64,000 bases of DNA, from contig NZ_LGEA01000114.1 of NCBI RefSeq assembly GCF_001280065.1, positions 310,001 to 374,000 of the forward strand, written 5' to 3'. Every line of letters starts with the position of its first letter. Position 1 is the first letter of the stretch. Under the pieces are notes generated by a model. That model ran no database searches. It had not been told where the DNA came from and saw only the letters and a list, made by a program, of their open reading frames with translations. Positions 43,532 through 52,200 of the stretch are shown here, piece by piece. The translations under genes and the position numbers were made by a program. The DNA is from Streptomyces sp. NRRL B-1140. GTDB lineage: Bacteria > Actinomycetota > Actinomycetes > Streptomycetales > Streptomycetaceae.

Positions 43532-44565
43532 CCGAGGTGATCGCCCTGGGCGAAGTGATGCTGCGTTTCGACCCGGGCGAGGGACGGATCAGCACCGCCC
43601 GGTCCTTCCAGGTATGGGAGGGGGGCGGTGAGTACAACGTGGTGCGGAGTCTGCGCCGCTGTTTCGGCCTGCGCACCGCGGTCGTCACCGCCCTCGCCGA
43701 CAACGCCGTCGGCCGGCTCGTCGAGGATCTGGTCCTGCAAGGTGGTGTCGACACCTCGCTGATCCGCTGGGTCCCCGACGACGGCATCGGCCGCGGCGCC
43801 CGCAACGGCCTCAACTTCGTGGAACGCGGCTACGGCATCCGCGGCGCCCTCGGCGTCAGCGACCGGGCGCACACGGCCGTGTCGCGCTTGAGGAAGGGAG
43901 ACGTCGACTGGGACGCCGTCTTCTCCCGCCCGGTGCGCTGGTTCCACACCGGCGGCATCTTCGCCGGGTTGTCGGAGACCACCCTCGATGTGGCCGACGA
44001 GGCGATGGCGGCCGCTCGCCGTCATGGCGTGACCGTCTCCTACGACCCCAACTACCGTCCGAGCCTGTGGGCCGGGCGCGGCGGCGCCGACGGCGCCCGG
44101 GAGGCGGACCTGCGCCTGGCCCGGCACGCCGACGTCGTCGTGGGCGCCCTCGGCCTCGCGGGCAGCCGTCCGGGCTCCTGTCGCCTCACGGCCGATGAGG
44201 TTCCCGACGCGCTCGCCGGGGTCGCCGGCCTGCTGCCCGGGGTGAGCGTGCTGGCCACGACGCTGCGCGAGGTGCCGTCCGCGGGCGTCAACGACTGGTC
44301 CGCGCTCGCCTGGTCCCCCGGGACGGGCCTCGTCGCCGGTCCGCGGATGCCCGGACTGCACGTCCTGGACCGTATCGGTTCGGGCGACGGCTTCGCCGCG
44401 GGGCTCGTGTACGGCCTGATCACGGGGGCGGGCCTGGAACGGGCCCTCGCCTACGGCACCGCCCACGGCGCCCTCGTCATGACCACCCCGGGGGACGTCT
44501 CGATGGCGACCCTCGCCGAGGTGGAGGCGCTGGTGGCGGGCGGCTCGGCCCACGTCAGACGCTGA
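43528..44565 (+). CDS. PfkB-family sugar kinase (KDG kinase-like)
   Basis: A 345-residue ribokinase-fold enzyme. The start reads EVIALGEVMLRFDPGE as in 2-keto-3-deoxygluconate kinases; GGGEYNVVRSLRRCFG is the substrate lid region and the catalytic block is DRIGSGDGFAAGL near residue 280, with the base Asp in GSGD. It would phosphorylate a keto-deoxy sugar acid and pass it to the aldolase just upstream. GTG start follows GAGAGGAG. Confidence 0.88.
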   Translation: MTEVIALGEVMLRFDPGEGRISTARSFQVWEGGGEYNVVRSLRRCFGLRTAVVTALADNAVGRLVEDLVLQGGVDTSLIRWVPDDGIGRGARNGLNFVERGYGIRGALGVSDRAHTAVSRLRKGDVDWDAVFSRPVRWFHTGGIFAGLSETTLDVADEAMAAARRHGVTVSYDPNYRPSLWAGRGGADGAREADLRLARHADVVVGALGLAGSRPGSCRLTADEVPDALAGVAGLLPGVSVLATTLREVPSAGVNDWSALAWSPGTGLVAGPRMPGLHVLDRIGSGDGFAAGLVYGLITGAGLERALAYGTAHGALVMTTPGDVSMATLAEVEALVAGGSAHVRR

Positions 44566-44598
44566 CCGCACGCACCCGGAAGTCCCGAGGAGAACGTC

Positions 44599-45630
44599 TT
44601 GCACCGCCGAACGATCCGCAACACCTCTGTCGAACTCACCGAGCTCGGCTTCGGAGCCTCCGTGATCGGCAACCTCTACCGCACCACCTCACCCGAGGAG
44701 GCGTCGGCCGCGGTCGAGGCCGCCTGGGACGCCGGGATCCGCTACTTCGACACGGCCCCGCACTACGGTCTCGGCCTGTCCGAACGCCGCCTGGGCGCGG
44801 CGCTGCGCGACAGGCCCCGCGGCGCGTACGTCGTCTCCTCCAAGGTGGGCCGTCTGCTCGTCCCCAACGAAGACCCGCGTGGTGTCGACAGCGAGGGCTT
44901 CGTCGTCCGCGACGACGTGCGCCGTCAGTGGGACTTCAGCCGGGACGGGGTACTGCGCTCCATCGAGGCCACACTGGAACGCACCGGCCTGGACCGCCTC
45001 GACGTCGTGTACCTGCACGACCCCGACGACCATTGGCGGCAGGCCGCCGACGAGGCCATGCCCGCCCTCGCCGATCTGCGCGACCAGGGCGTGATCGGCG
45101 CGATCGGCGCGGGCATGAACCAGTCCGCCATGCTCGCCCGGTTCCTGCGCGAGACCGCGGCCGACGTCGTGATGCTCGCCGGCCGCTACACCCTGCTCGA
45201 CCAGGGCGCCCTCGACGACGTCCTGCCCGCGGCGTACGAGACCGGCAAGAGCGTCGTCGCCGTCGGTGTCTTCAACTCGGGCCTGCTCTCCCGCGACCGT
45301 CCCGCCGCCGGCATGAAGTACGACTACCAGGACGCCCCGCCCGGCCTCGTACGGCGTGCCCTGGCCATCGCGGAGGTCTGCGAGGCCCACGGCACGAGCC
45401 TGCCCGCCGCGGCCATCGCGTTCCCCCACACCCACCCCCACGTCGTCAACGTCACCCTCGGCATGCGCAACGCCGACCAGGTCACCCGCAACGCCGGGCT
45501 CCACCGGCTCAGCACTCCCGCCGCCCTCTGGAACGACCTCCTCGACCAGGGACTCATCCGGCCCGACGTACCTCTGGGACGGGTCTCGCACGGTGACGGC
45601 GTCACCGAGAGGAGCACCCCGTGTCCCTGA
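44599..45630 (+). CDS. Aldo/keto reductase, L-fucose (aldose 1-) dehydrogenase type
   Basis: A 343-residue AKR enzyme. The catalytic tetrad shows in RYFDTAPHYG (Asp, Tyr), VSSKVGRLL (Lys) and VYLHDPDDHW (His). The N-terminal ELGFGASVIGNLYR and overall layout resemble L-fucose/D-threo-aldose 1-dehydrogenases. It would oxidise the imported sugar to the lactone, the first pathway step. It starts with TTG after CGAGGAG and overlaps the first regulator gene by 10 bases. Confidence 0.85.
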   Translation: MHRRTIRNTSVELTELGFGASVIGNLYRTTSPEEASAAVEAAWDAGIRYFDTAPHYGLGLSERRLGAALRDRPRGAYVVSSKVGRLLVPNEDPRGVDSEGFVVRDDVRRQWDFSRDGVLRSIEATLERTGLDRLDVVYLHDPDDHWRQAADEAMPALADLRDQGVIGAIGAGMNQSAMLARFLRETAADVVMLAGRYTLLDQGALDDVLPAAYETGKSVVAVGVFNSGLLSRDRPAAGMKYDYQDAPPGLVRRALAIAEVCEAHGTSLPAAAIAFPHTHPHVVNVTLGMRNADQVTRNAGLHRLSTPAALWNDLLDQGLIRPDVPLGRVSHGDGVTERSTPCP

Positions 45631-46349
45631 CCGACAAGGCGATCGCGCGGATCCGCGAGCTCATCGCCTCCGGTGCGCTCCCGCCCGGTTCCAAGCTGCC
45701 CCCCGAGCAGGAACTGGCGGCCCAGCTCGGCCTGTCCCGCAATCTGGCCCGGGAGGCGGTCAAGGCGCTGGCCGTGGCCCGTGTCCTGGAGGTCAGACGG
45801 GGAGACGGCACCTACGTCACCAGCCTCCAGCCGGGTCTGCTCCTCGAAGGGCTCGGCGGCGCGGTGGAACTGCTCCAGGTGGACCCGCGCGTCGTGCTGG
45901 ACCTCATGGAGGTCCGGCGCCTGCTGGAACCCGTGGTCACCGCGCTGGCCGTCGCCCGGATCTCGGACGACGGCCTGGCCGAGGTGAAGGGGCATCTGGA
46001 CGCGATGCGGGAAGCGAGCGGGGTCGAGCAGCTGAACGCCCACGACGCGGCGTTCCACCGGGCCATCGCGAACGTCACCGGCAACGAAACCCTCATGACC
46101 CTCCTCGAAGGAATCTCGGGCCGCACCCTGCGCGCCCGCATCTGGCGCGGCCTGGTCGACAGCCGGTCCTACGAGCGCACCCTCGCGGAGCACGAGGCGA
46201 TCTACGCCGCCCTGGCCGCGCGGGACGCCGCGCTCGGCCACGCGGCGGCGCTGCTGCACGTCAGCAACACCGAGCAGTGGCTGCGGGAGCACCTGGAGTC
46301 CACGAACGGCGCGCGCGAGAACGGCCCGGCAGGCGGGCTCGCCTCCTGA
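45621..46349 (+). CDS. FadR-subfamily GntR regulator, copy 1
   Basis: A 242-residue regulator with a winged helix at about residues 5-70 (LPPEQELAAQLGLSRNLARE, then GDGTYVTSLQPG) and the all-helical FCD ligand domain, whose metal-binding pattern is seen in LNAHDAAFHRAI and the later HxxIYxAL region (EHEAIYAAL). It is the last gene of the sugar operon and most likely represses it, with a pathway sugar acid as inducer. Its stop lies in a strong terminator stem. A close paralogue is encoded immediately downstream. Confidence 0.92.
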   Translation: MSLTDKAIARIRELIASGALPPGSKLPPEQELAAQLGLSRNLAREAVKALAVARVLEVRRGDGTYVTSLQPGLLLEGLGGAVELLQVDPRVVLDLMEVRRLLEPVVTALAVARISDDGLAEVKGHLDAMREASGVEQLNAHDAAFHRAIANVTGNETLMTLLEGISGRTLRARIWRGLVDSRSYERTLAEHEAIYAALAARDAALGHAAALLHVSNTEQWLREHLESTNGARENGPAGGLAS

Positions 46350-46385
46350 CGAAGGGCCGCCCATGCCGGCGGCGGCCCTTCGTCA
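46347..46385 (+). terminator. Strong terminator after the first FadR gene
   Basis: TGACGAAGGGCCGCC (46347-46361) pairs perfectly with 46371-46385 over a 9-base loop; the TGA is the gene's own stop. No T-tract, as usual in Streptomyces. Confidence 0.85.
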
Positions 46386-46544
46386 GCACGTCCCGGACGA
46401 CCGGACCGGGCAAGACGTTTCCGCCCCGGACACGCCCGGGGATCTCCGGCCGGTCCTGCCGGTATCATCGGCGCCACATGTGACGGCCCACCTGCCGGTT
46501 TCGCGTAAGGGGCCCCGCAGCGGCGCTCGCGGAGGGAGCTCAGG

Positions 46545-47267
46545 TTGTCCCTGACGGACAAGGCCATAGAGCAGATCCGTGAGCTCATCCGCTCGGGGGC
46601 GCTGCCCCCGGGCGCGAAGCTGCCGCCGGAACCGGAATTGGCGGCGCAGCTGGGGCTCTCGCGCAACCTCGCCCGCGAGGCGGTCAAGGCGCTGTCCGTC
46701 GCCCGGGTGCTGGAGGTCCGCCGAGGAGACGGCACGTACGTGACGAGTCTCCAGCCGAGCCTGCTCCTGGAGGGCCTGGGCGGCGCGGTGGAGCTCCTCC
46801 AGAGCGACAAGGGCGCGCTGCTGGATCTGATGGAGGTGCGGCGGCTGCTCGAACCGCTCGCCACCGGGCTCGCCGCCGGCCGGATCACGGACGAGCAACT
46901 GGCCGATGTCGAGCGGCACCTGGACGCCATGCGGGAAGCCCGTGACGACGTCGAGCAGCTCAACGCGCACGACGCCGCCTTCCATCGGGCGGTGGTCGCG
47001 GCCACCGGCAACGAAACCCTGCTCTCCCTGCTCGAGGGCATCTCCGGGCACACCCTGCGCGCCCGCATCTGGCGCGGCCAGGTCGACGACCGGTCGTCCG
47101 AGCGGACCCTGGCCGAACACCAGGCGATCTTCGACGCCCTGTGCACCCGCGACCCCGCCCTCAGTCAGGCCGCCGCCCTGCTGCACGTGAGCAACACCGA
47201 GCGCTGGCTCCGCCGTCACCTGCAGTCGCTCGATCCTCAGGCACAGGACTCCTCGGACGGTCCGTGA
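46545..47267 (+). CDS. FadR-subfamily GntR regulator, copy 2
   Basis: A 240-residue paralogue of the gene just upstream; by eye roughly three quarters or more of residues are the same along the whole length, including the recognition helix (ELAAQLGLSRNLAREAVKAL is identical). FCD residues (LNAHDAAFHRAV) are intact. It starts with TTG after GGAGGGAG. A terminator and a 195-base gap separate the copies, so it has its own promoter; TATCAT near 46454 is a weak -10 candidate. With the same recognition helix it should bind the same or very similar DNA, perhaps with a different effector. Confidence 0.92.
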   Translation: MSLTDKAIEQIRELIRSGALPPGAKLPPEPELAAQLGLSRNLAREAVKALSVARVLEVRRGDGTYVTSLQPSLLLEGLGGAVELLQSDKGALLDLMEVRRLLEPLATGLAAGRITDEQLADVERHLDAMREARDDVEQLNAHDAAFHRAVVAATGNETLLSLLEGISGHTLRARIWRGQVDDRSSERTLAEHQAIFDALCTRDPALSQAAALLHVSNTERWLRRHLQSLDPQAQDSSDGP

Positions 47268-47304
47268 GAACCGGGGCGACCCGGTGTTCCGGGGGCGTGC
47301 CCCT
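47267..47304. terminator. Terminator hairpins between convergent genes
   Basis: ACCGGG/CCCGGT over a GCGA tetraloop (47270-47285), followed by GGGGGC-GT-GCCCC. They lie between the second FadR gene and the alpha-galactosidase gene. Confidence 0.5.
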
Positions 47305-47327
47305 GCGGGCCGCTGTCCCGTACCGCG

Positions 47328-49457
47328 TCATCTCGGCGAGTCCGCGGCCGACGACTCCAGCCGGAGGAGGACGGCGGTGTTCGCGCGCGGCAGGGAGACG
47401 GTGAGCCGCCCCGCGTCCGCGTCCCACTCCACGGCGGCATCGGCTGCCGGCGGATACAGCACCACGGGCCGGACGGGCCTACCCCGCAGGTGAGGGAGGG
47501 CGAGGGTGCTGCTCGGGGCGGGTGCTGCGGCGTTGTCCGGTGCCCGCCTGCAGACGGAGAGGAACGTGGCCCCTCGACTGCACAGTCCGTGCGCGATCCA
47601 CTCGTCCTCCCAGCCGGGAAGCCCCAGAGGCCAGAACGGCCGCGCCCCGCCGAGCTCCGGCCGGAGTTCCTTGTACACGCAGATCGCCGAGCGGACCAGG
47701 CCGGACTGCTCGGGGCTCATCAGGTTGAGGAAGCCGGAGAGGTGGACGCGGCCGAGCAGGGCCCCGGTGAGAGTGAGGGCGATCTCGTCGAGCGTGTGGT
47801 CCGGCTGGGGGTAGGCCCAGATCGCGGCCTGCTCCGGTGTCACGGCGGTGGCGGCCGCGGCGGCGATGGGCGGACAGCGCAGGATGTCCTGCTGGTCGCT
47901 GGTGGACTGCAGTTGGGCCACGGCCAGCTGCGCGTAGTCCATGCGCAGCCCGCCCGACCCGCAGTTCTCCAGGACGAGGCCGGGATGCCGGTCGAGGAGC
48001 GCGGCCATCCAGTCGAGATGGGCGCGATGGTGGCCGAGCAGGCCAGCACCCGCGCTCTCGGAGCCGTTCTCCGTGCCGGGACCGATGTTGATGTTGTAGT
48101 CGAGCTTCAGGTAGCCGACGCCCCACTCGCCGGCCAGCCGGTCCACGACCTCGTCGAGATGGGCTCGGGCGGCCGGGTGACGCAGGTCCAGGTGATGCCG
48201 CCCGTGTTCGGTGACACGCAGACCGCCGCGCCGGAAGAACGCCTCGGGAGGCAGGGTGCGCGCCAGGGGGCTGCGGACGCCGACGACTTCGGGTTCGAGC
48301 CAGAGCCCCGGGGTCATCCCGTGCGCTCTGATCGCGTCCAGGACCTCGGGCAGACCGCCCGGGAAACGGCGGGGAGCGGGCTCCCAGGCGCCGACGGCGT
48401 CCCACCAGCCCTGTTCGTCGTCGTCGTACCAGCCCGCGTCGATCACGAACACCTCGGCACCGGCCGCACCCGCCGCCTCGATCAGCGGCAGGAGCCGTTC
48501 GGTGGTGGGGTCACCCATGAGGGTGTTCATGTAGTCGTTGTAGATCACCGGTAGCGTGCGGTGGTCAGGGTGGTCGCGGCGGATGCTCCGGCGGTGGTCG
48601 GTGAGTTCGCCGAAGGCCGCGTCCAGTCCGCCGGTCTCCGTGTGGACGAGGACGGCCGGGACGGTGTGGAACTCCTCGCCGGGAGCCAGGGTGTGCCACC
48701 ACTGGTGGTGCGCGTCGTCCGGACCGAACAGGGCCACGTAGGCCGCGCCCTCGCGCTCCCCCGTCTCGAAGCGCCAGCCCGCGCTGGACTCGATCTGCCA
48801 CAGCCAGGCGCTGCCTTCGGAGTCGGTGAGGCCGGCCACGGGGAGGTGGCGGCCGGTGGACCAGCTCCCCTGCGAGTACCGCTCGAAGCAGCCCCTGCCC
48901 TCGTGACCGTGGGCGGAGCGGCTCAGCGGGACCACCCGCTCGCGGAACCCGTCCTGCCGCCACCGGCATTCGGCGAGCCAGTCGTTGTCCGCCCAGTGCA
49001 GGGTCAGGTCGTCGAGACCGCCCGCCCCGTCGGTGACGCCACCGAGGGCCAGGGTGGAGACGCTCTCCAGCCGCAGCGCCGCGCCACCCTCGTTGAAGAG
49101 GCGGACCCGGGCCCGCAGGCACCGGCTGCCCGCACGGGTTTCGAGGGTGACGTGGGCGGCCAGCCCGGTCTCGGCATCCAGCAGCCGGATCGTCGTGCAC
49201 TCCCCGTCGCCGCGCCGGACCGTCTCGTGCCCCCCGTAGGTCAGGCGCTCGCCGATGGCCGTCTCGATGAACCGCTCCCCCGACCACATGCGTCCGTGGC
49301 CGGTGGCGGTGACCTCGACGAGGGGGACCAGGCGTGCCCAGTCCTGACCGGGTCTTCCCAGCCTCACCGCTCCGGTGGCACCCACGACGGCGTGCAGGCC
49401 GGATTCCGGATGCGACCAGACCCAGGAGCCCTTGTCTGTCTCGACGGTAGCGGCCAA
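47328..49457 (-). CDS. GH36 alpha-galactosidase
   Basis: A 709-residue glycoside hydrolase of family 36 without a signal peptide, so cytoplasmic. An N-terminal beta-supersandwich (about 1-290) precedes the TIM barrel: VFVIDAGWYDDD, GLWLEPEVVG, the nucleophile in YLKLDYNINIG and the acid/base in STSDQQDILR. Both catalytic Asp residues are present. It hydrolyses terminal alpha-galactose from imported oligosaccharides such as melibiose or raffinose. TTG start after AAGGGGAAG. It is divergent from the LacI regulator and CUT1 importer. Confidence 0.93.
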   Translation of the reverse strand: MAATVETDKGSWVWSHPESGLHAVVGATGAVRLGRPGQDWARLVPLVEVTATGHGRMWSGERFIETAIGERLTYGGHETVRRGDGECTTIRLLDAETGLAAHVTLETRAGSRCLRARVRLFNEGGAALRLESVSTLALGGVTDGAGGLDDLTLHWADNDWLAECRWRQDGFRERVVPLSRSAHGHEGRGCFERYSQGSWSTGRHLPVAGLTDSEGSAWLWQIESSAGWRFETGEREGAAYVALFGPDDAHHQWWHTLAPGEEFHTVPAVLVHTETGGLDAAFGELTDHRRSIRRDHPDHRTLPVIYNDYMNTLMGDPTTERLLPLIEAAGAAGAEVFVIDAGWYDDDEQGWWDAVGAWEPAPRRFPGGLPEVLDAIRAHGMTPGLWLEPEVVGVRSPLARTLPPEAFFRRGGLRVTEHGRHHLDLRHPAARAHLDEVVDRLAGEWGVGYLKLDYNINIGPGTENGSESAGAGLLGHHRAHLDWMAALLDRHPGLVLENCGSGGLRMDYAQLAVAQLQSTSDQQDILRCPPIAAAAATAVTPEQAAIWAYPQPDHTLDEIALTLTGALLGRVHLSGFLNLMSPEQSGLVRSAICVYKELRPELGGARPFWPLGLPGWEDEWIAHGLCSRGATFLSVCRRAPDNAAAPAPSSTLALPHLRGRPVRPVVLYPPAADAAVEWDADAGRLTVSLPRANTAVLLRLESSAADSPR

Positions 49458-49588
49458 CGCGCTTCCCCTTCCGGGATGAAGTGGTCCTGCGACGGTCTGC
49501 GTGGGCTGATCTGGGGATTCGCCGACGGCGACGAAGCCGGGCCCCGGTGGCGGATGTGCCGTGGAGCGGATTCCGCGCTCGCGGTCTC

Positions 49589-49617
49589 TTGACGCCCGCG
49601 TTGTGACCGCTCACAAT
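49589..49617 (+). promoter_or_regulatory. Predicted leaderless promoter of the LacI gene
   Basis: TTGACG (49589-49594), 17-base spacer, CACAAT (49612-49617); the ATG at 49624 is at the expected transcription start. The upstream operator overlaps the spacer and -10 box. Confidence 0.6.
49601..49616. promoter_or_regulatory. LacI-type operator 1
   Basis: TTGTGA-CCGC-TCACAA, perfect 6-base arms. It covers the spacer end and -10 of the predicted promoter, so binding should block transcription. Confidence 0.75.
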
Positions 49618-49623
49618 CCTCGC

Positions 49624-50694
49624 ATGTTTGTGACCGGTCACACAAGGTCGGGCAACTCCTCCGGCCCCCCTGAGGGACAGCACAAGGCCGCGAGCATCCG
49701 CGATGTCGCCCAGGCGGCGGGCGTCTCCTACCAGACCGTTTCGAGGGTCATCAACGGCCACCCGAACGTCCGGGACGCGACACGCAAGCGGGTGCGGGAG
49801 GCCATCGACGCCCTGGGCTTCAGGCGCAACGCCACCGCGTTCGCGCTGGCCAGCGGCGTGAACCGGTCGATCACCGTCCTCACCTCGAACACCCTGCTCT
49901 ACGGTTACGCGGCCACCCTGCAGGGCCTGGAGGAGGCGTCCCGCGCCGCGGGCCACACGCTCGGCGTGCGGGTCCTGACTCCCGAGGACGACCTGGACCG
50001 CACGATCGCCTCGGCCGCCGATGCCGGTGGCGGCCTCGTGGTCATCGGCTTCGACCGTGTCGGCGCGGCCGCCCTGGATCGCGTACCGGCCCACGTGCCG
50101 TGCGCGGCGGTCGTGGAGGCGCCGCCCGCGGGCAGCCCACCGGGTCTGCCCGCCGTGTGGGCCGACGACCGCGAGGCGGCCCGTGCCGCCACCGAACACC
50201 TCTTGTCGCTGGGGCACGGCACCGTCCACTACGTGGCGATTCCCGCCTCGACCGGATCACGGGGCTCGGTGGGACCGCGCGCCGAGGGCTGGCGCCAGGC
50301 CCTGGAATCGGCCGGCGTCGCCGCTCCCGAGCCGTCCGGCAAGGGCTGGGACGCCCGAGCCGGATACGAGGCCGGGAAGAAGCTCGCCCGGAACCCGGAG
50401 GCCACCGCGATCCTCTGCGGCAACGACGACCTGGCGCTCGGCGTCCTGCGGGCCCTGCACCGCGCCGGCCGGCGGGTCCCGGAGGACGTCAGCGTCATCG
50501 GGTTCGACGACGCTCCGCACTCCGCCTACGTCACCCCGTCCCTCACGACGGTCCGTATGGACTTCCAGGGGCTGGGCCGCGCCGCCTTCGGGCTGCTGCG
50601 TGCCCGGCTCGACCCCGATCAACAGGCGCCCGCGGCGGTGCCGGCCGAACCCGCCCTCGTCCTCAGGGAGAGCGCGGGCCCGCCCCGCACATGA
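49624..50694 (+). CDS. LacI-family regulator of alpha-galactoside use
   Basis: A 356-residue repressor. The helix-turn-helix with hinge is at about 24-75 (SIRDVAQAAGVSYQTVSRVI), followed by a RbsB-like effector domain (VIGFDDAPHSAYVTPSLTTV near the end). ATG 49624 is placed at the transcription start of a good promoter; an upstream GTG frame runs through the promoter and operators. The N-terminal ~20 residues before the DNA-binding domain are poorly conserved and are partly operator DNA. Two palindromes here argue for self-control and control of the divergent alpha-galactosidase and downstream transporter. Confidence 0.92.
   Translation: MFVTGHTRSGNSSGPPEGQHKAASIRDVAQAAGVSYQTVSRVINGHPNVRDATRKRVREAIDALGFRRNATAFALASGVNRSITVLTSNTLLYGYAATLQGLEEASRAAGHTLGVRVLTPEDDLDRTIASAADAGGGLVVIGFDRVGAAALDRVPAHVPCAAVVEAPPAGSPPGLPAVWADDREAARAATEHLLSLGHGTVHYVAIPASTGSRGSVGPRAEGWRQALESAGVAAPEPSGKGWDARAGYEAGKKLARNPEATAILCGNDDLALGVLRALHRAGRRVPEDVSVIGFDDAPHSAYVTPSLTTVRMDFQGLGRAAFGLLRARLDPDQQAPAAVPAEPALVLRESAGPPRT
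49629..49642. promoter_or_regulatory. LacI-type operator 2, inside the coding start
   Basis: TGTGACCGGTCACA, a perfect 14-base palindrome of the same sequence type as operator 1. The two centres are 27 bases apart; this one overlaps codons 2-7 of the LacI gene. Confidence 0.75.
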
Positions 50695-50812
50695 GCCGGA
50701 CCGCGCCCTGCGGCCCCACGTCGCCTTCCGACCTCTTCCCGTACGCCGCAGCCATCGCCCCTGTCCACAGCAGCGCACCGACCTCCCGCTCCTTACGACC
50801 GAGGATCTCGCC

Positions 50813-52123
50813 ATGAGAAGAGCCGTCTCCGTCCTCATCACCGCCTGTCTGCTCGGCCTGACCGCCACCGCCTGCAGCGACAGCACCGCCGGCGGAACCG
50901 GCGCCGCTCCCGAGGGATCGGTCGACCCGACCGCCGACCTCAAGGGTGTCCAACTCACCATGTGGACGGCCCAGAACAGCGTCGGGCAGCCCAAGCAGGC
51001 CATCGAGGCGTTCGAGAAGGCCACCGGGGCCAAGATCAGCACTGAGGTCGTCCCCGACCCCTACGAGTCGAACGTCCCGACCAAGCTCGCCTCGGGCGTC
51101 AAGCCGGACCTGATGTTCTGGCAGCCCACGGGCAGCACCCTGCCGTTCATCCAGCCGCAGCGGAACCTGCTCCAGCTCGACAAGGAGGACTGGGTCCAAA
51201 AGCTCGGCAAGACGGAGCAGGGCCTCGGCCAGGTCGACGGCCACCGTTACGCGGCCATCGTCACCAGCCCCGCGGTCCTCGGCGTCTACTACAACAAGGA
51301 CGTCTTCAAGAAAGCCGGCATCACCGCGATGCCGAAGAGCTACGACGACCTCCTCGCCACCGCCTCGAAGATCAAGTCCAAGACGGGCGTGGCCCCCTTC
51401 TTCGAAGTCGGCGGCGACAAGTGGCCCCTGCAGTGGCAGGTGCAGGTGCAGATGACGGATCTGCCGCAGACGTTCTGGGACAAGCTGAACAAGAACAAGG
51501 CCAGTTGGACCGACAAGACCATCGTCGACGCCGTCACCAAGTACAAGACGAAGGTCCTCGACGGCGGCCTGGCGCAGAAGAACTACAAGACGGCCACGTT
51601 CGTCGACCAGGGCAAGGCGCTCATGGACGGCAGTGCCGCGATGGCGCTCAACGTCACCTCGCTGCAGTCCCAGATACAGGCCACCTCCAGCACTGAGGAG
51701 ATGGACAGGAAGCTGGGCTGGTTCCCCATCGCCAACAGCGCCGCCCAGGCCGAGTACTCACCCGACCAGACCAACGGCGTCGTCGCCTTCAGGACCGGCG
51801 ACACCAAGCGGCAGAACGCCGCCCGGCAGTTCCTGTCCTTCTGGCTCGGCAAGGACTACCCGGACTACATCAAGGCGAACAAGCTCGTCTCGGTGCAGCC
51901 GTCGGTGCCCAACCCCGGCGGCCTGCCGCAGACCGCGATCGCCCAGGCCGAGGCGCTGCCCTCCGCCACCGGTGTCTTCCAGGTCAAGGCACTGACCGCG
52001 CCCGACATGCACCTCGCCCTCGCCGACATGATCTACGGCAAGAAGTCGCCCCGGCAGGTCGCTCAGGCCGCCCAGGACCAGTTCGAGCAGGTGCTCAAGG
52101 CGCGTGGCGTCTCCGGCTTCTGA
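50813..52123 (+). CDS. CUT1 sugar-binding lipoprotein
   Basis: A 436-residue extracellular solute-binding protein of family 1. The signal peptide ends at the lipobox TATAC with Cys21. The mature protein shows LTMWTAQNSVGQPKQAIEAF, PDLMFWQPTG, GVYYNKDVFKKAGI and ALNVTSLQSQ. It should capture an alpha-galactoside or other oligosaccharide and pass it to the two permeases that follow. No ATPase gene is in the cluster, so a shared ATPase such as MsiK is likely. GAGGAT lies before the ATG. Confidence 0.92.
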   Translation: MRRAVSVLITACLLGLTATACSDSTAGGTGAAPEGSVDPTADLKGVQLTMWTAQNSVGQPKQAIEAFEKATGAKISTEVVPDPYESNVPTKLASGVKPDLMFWQPTGSTLPFIQPQRNLLQLDKEDWVQKLGKTEQGLGQVDGHRYAAIVTSPAVLGVYYNKDVFKKAGITAMPKSYDDLLATASKIKSKTGVAPFFEVGGDKWPLQWQVQVQMTDLPQTFWDKLNKNKASWTDKTIVDAVTKYKTKVLDGGLAQKNYKTATFVDQGKALMDGSAAMALNVTSLQSQIQATSSTEEMDRKLGWFPIANSAAQAEYSPDQTNGVVAFRTGDTKRQNAARQFLSFWLGKDYPDYIKANKLVSVQPSVPNPGGLPQTAIAQAEALPSATGVFQVKALTAPDMHLALADMIYGKKSPRQVAQAAQDQFEQVLKARGVSGF

Positions 52124-52200
52124 CCGTCGCCCTTTTCCCAGCCCGCTTCCCGGGCCGCCGTCGGCGGCGCGCCCGGGGACCCGCATCCGGAGGTAGGAGA

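Noticed and set aside
46350..46544. CATCCCAT-type operator before the second FadR gene
   Set aside because: No copy of the octamer or the GGGAT-N6-ATCCC dyad was found in this gap by eye.
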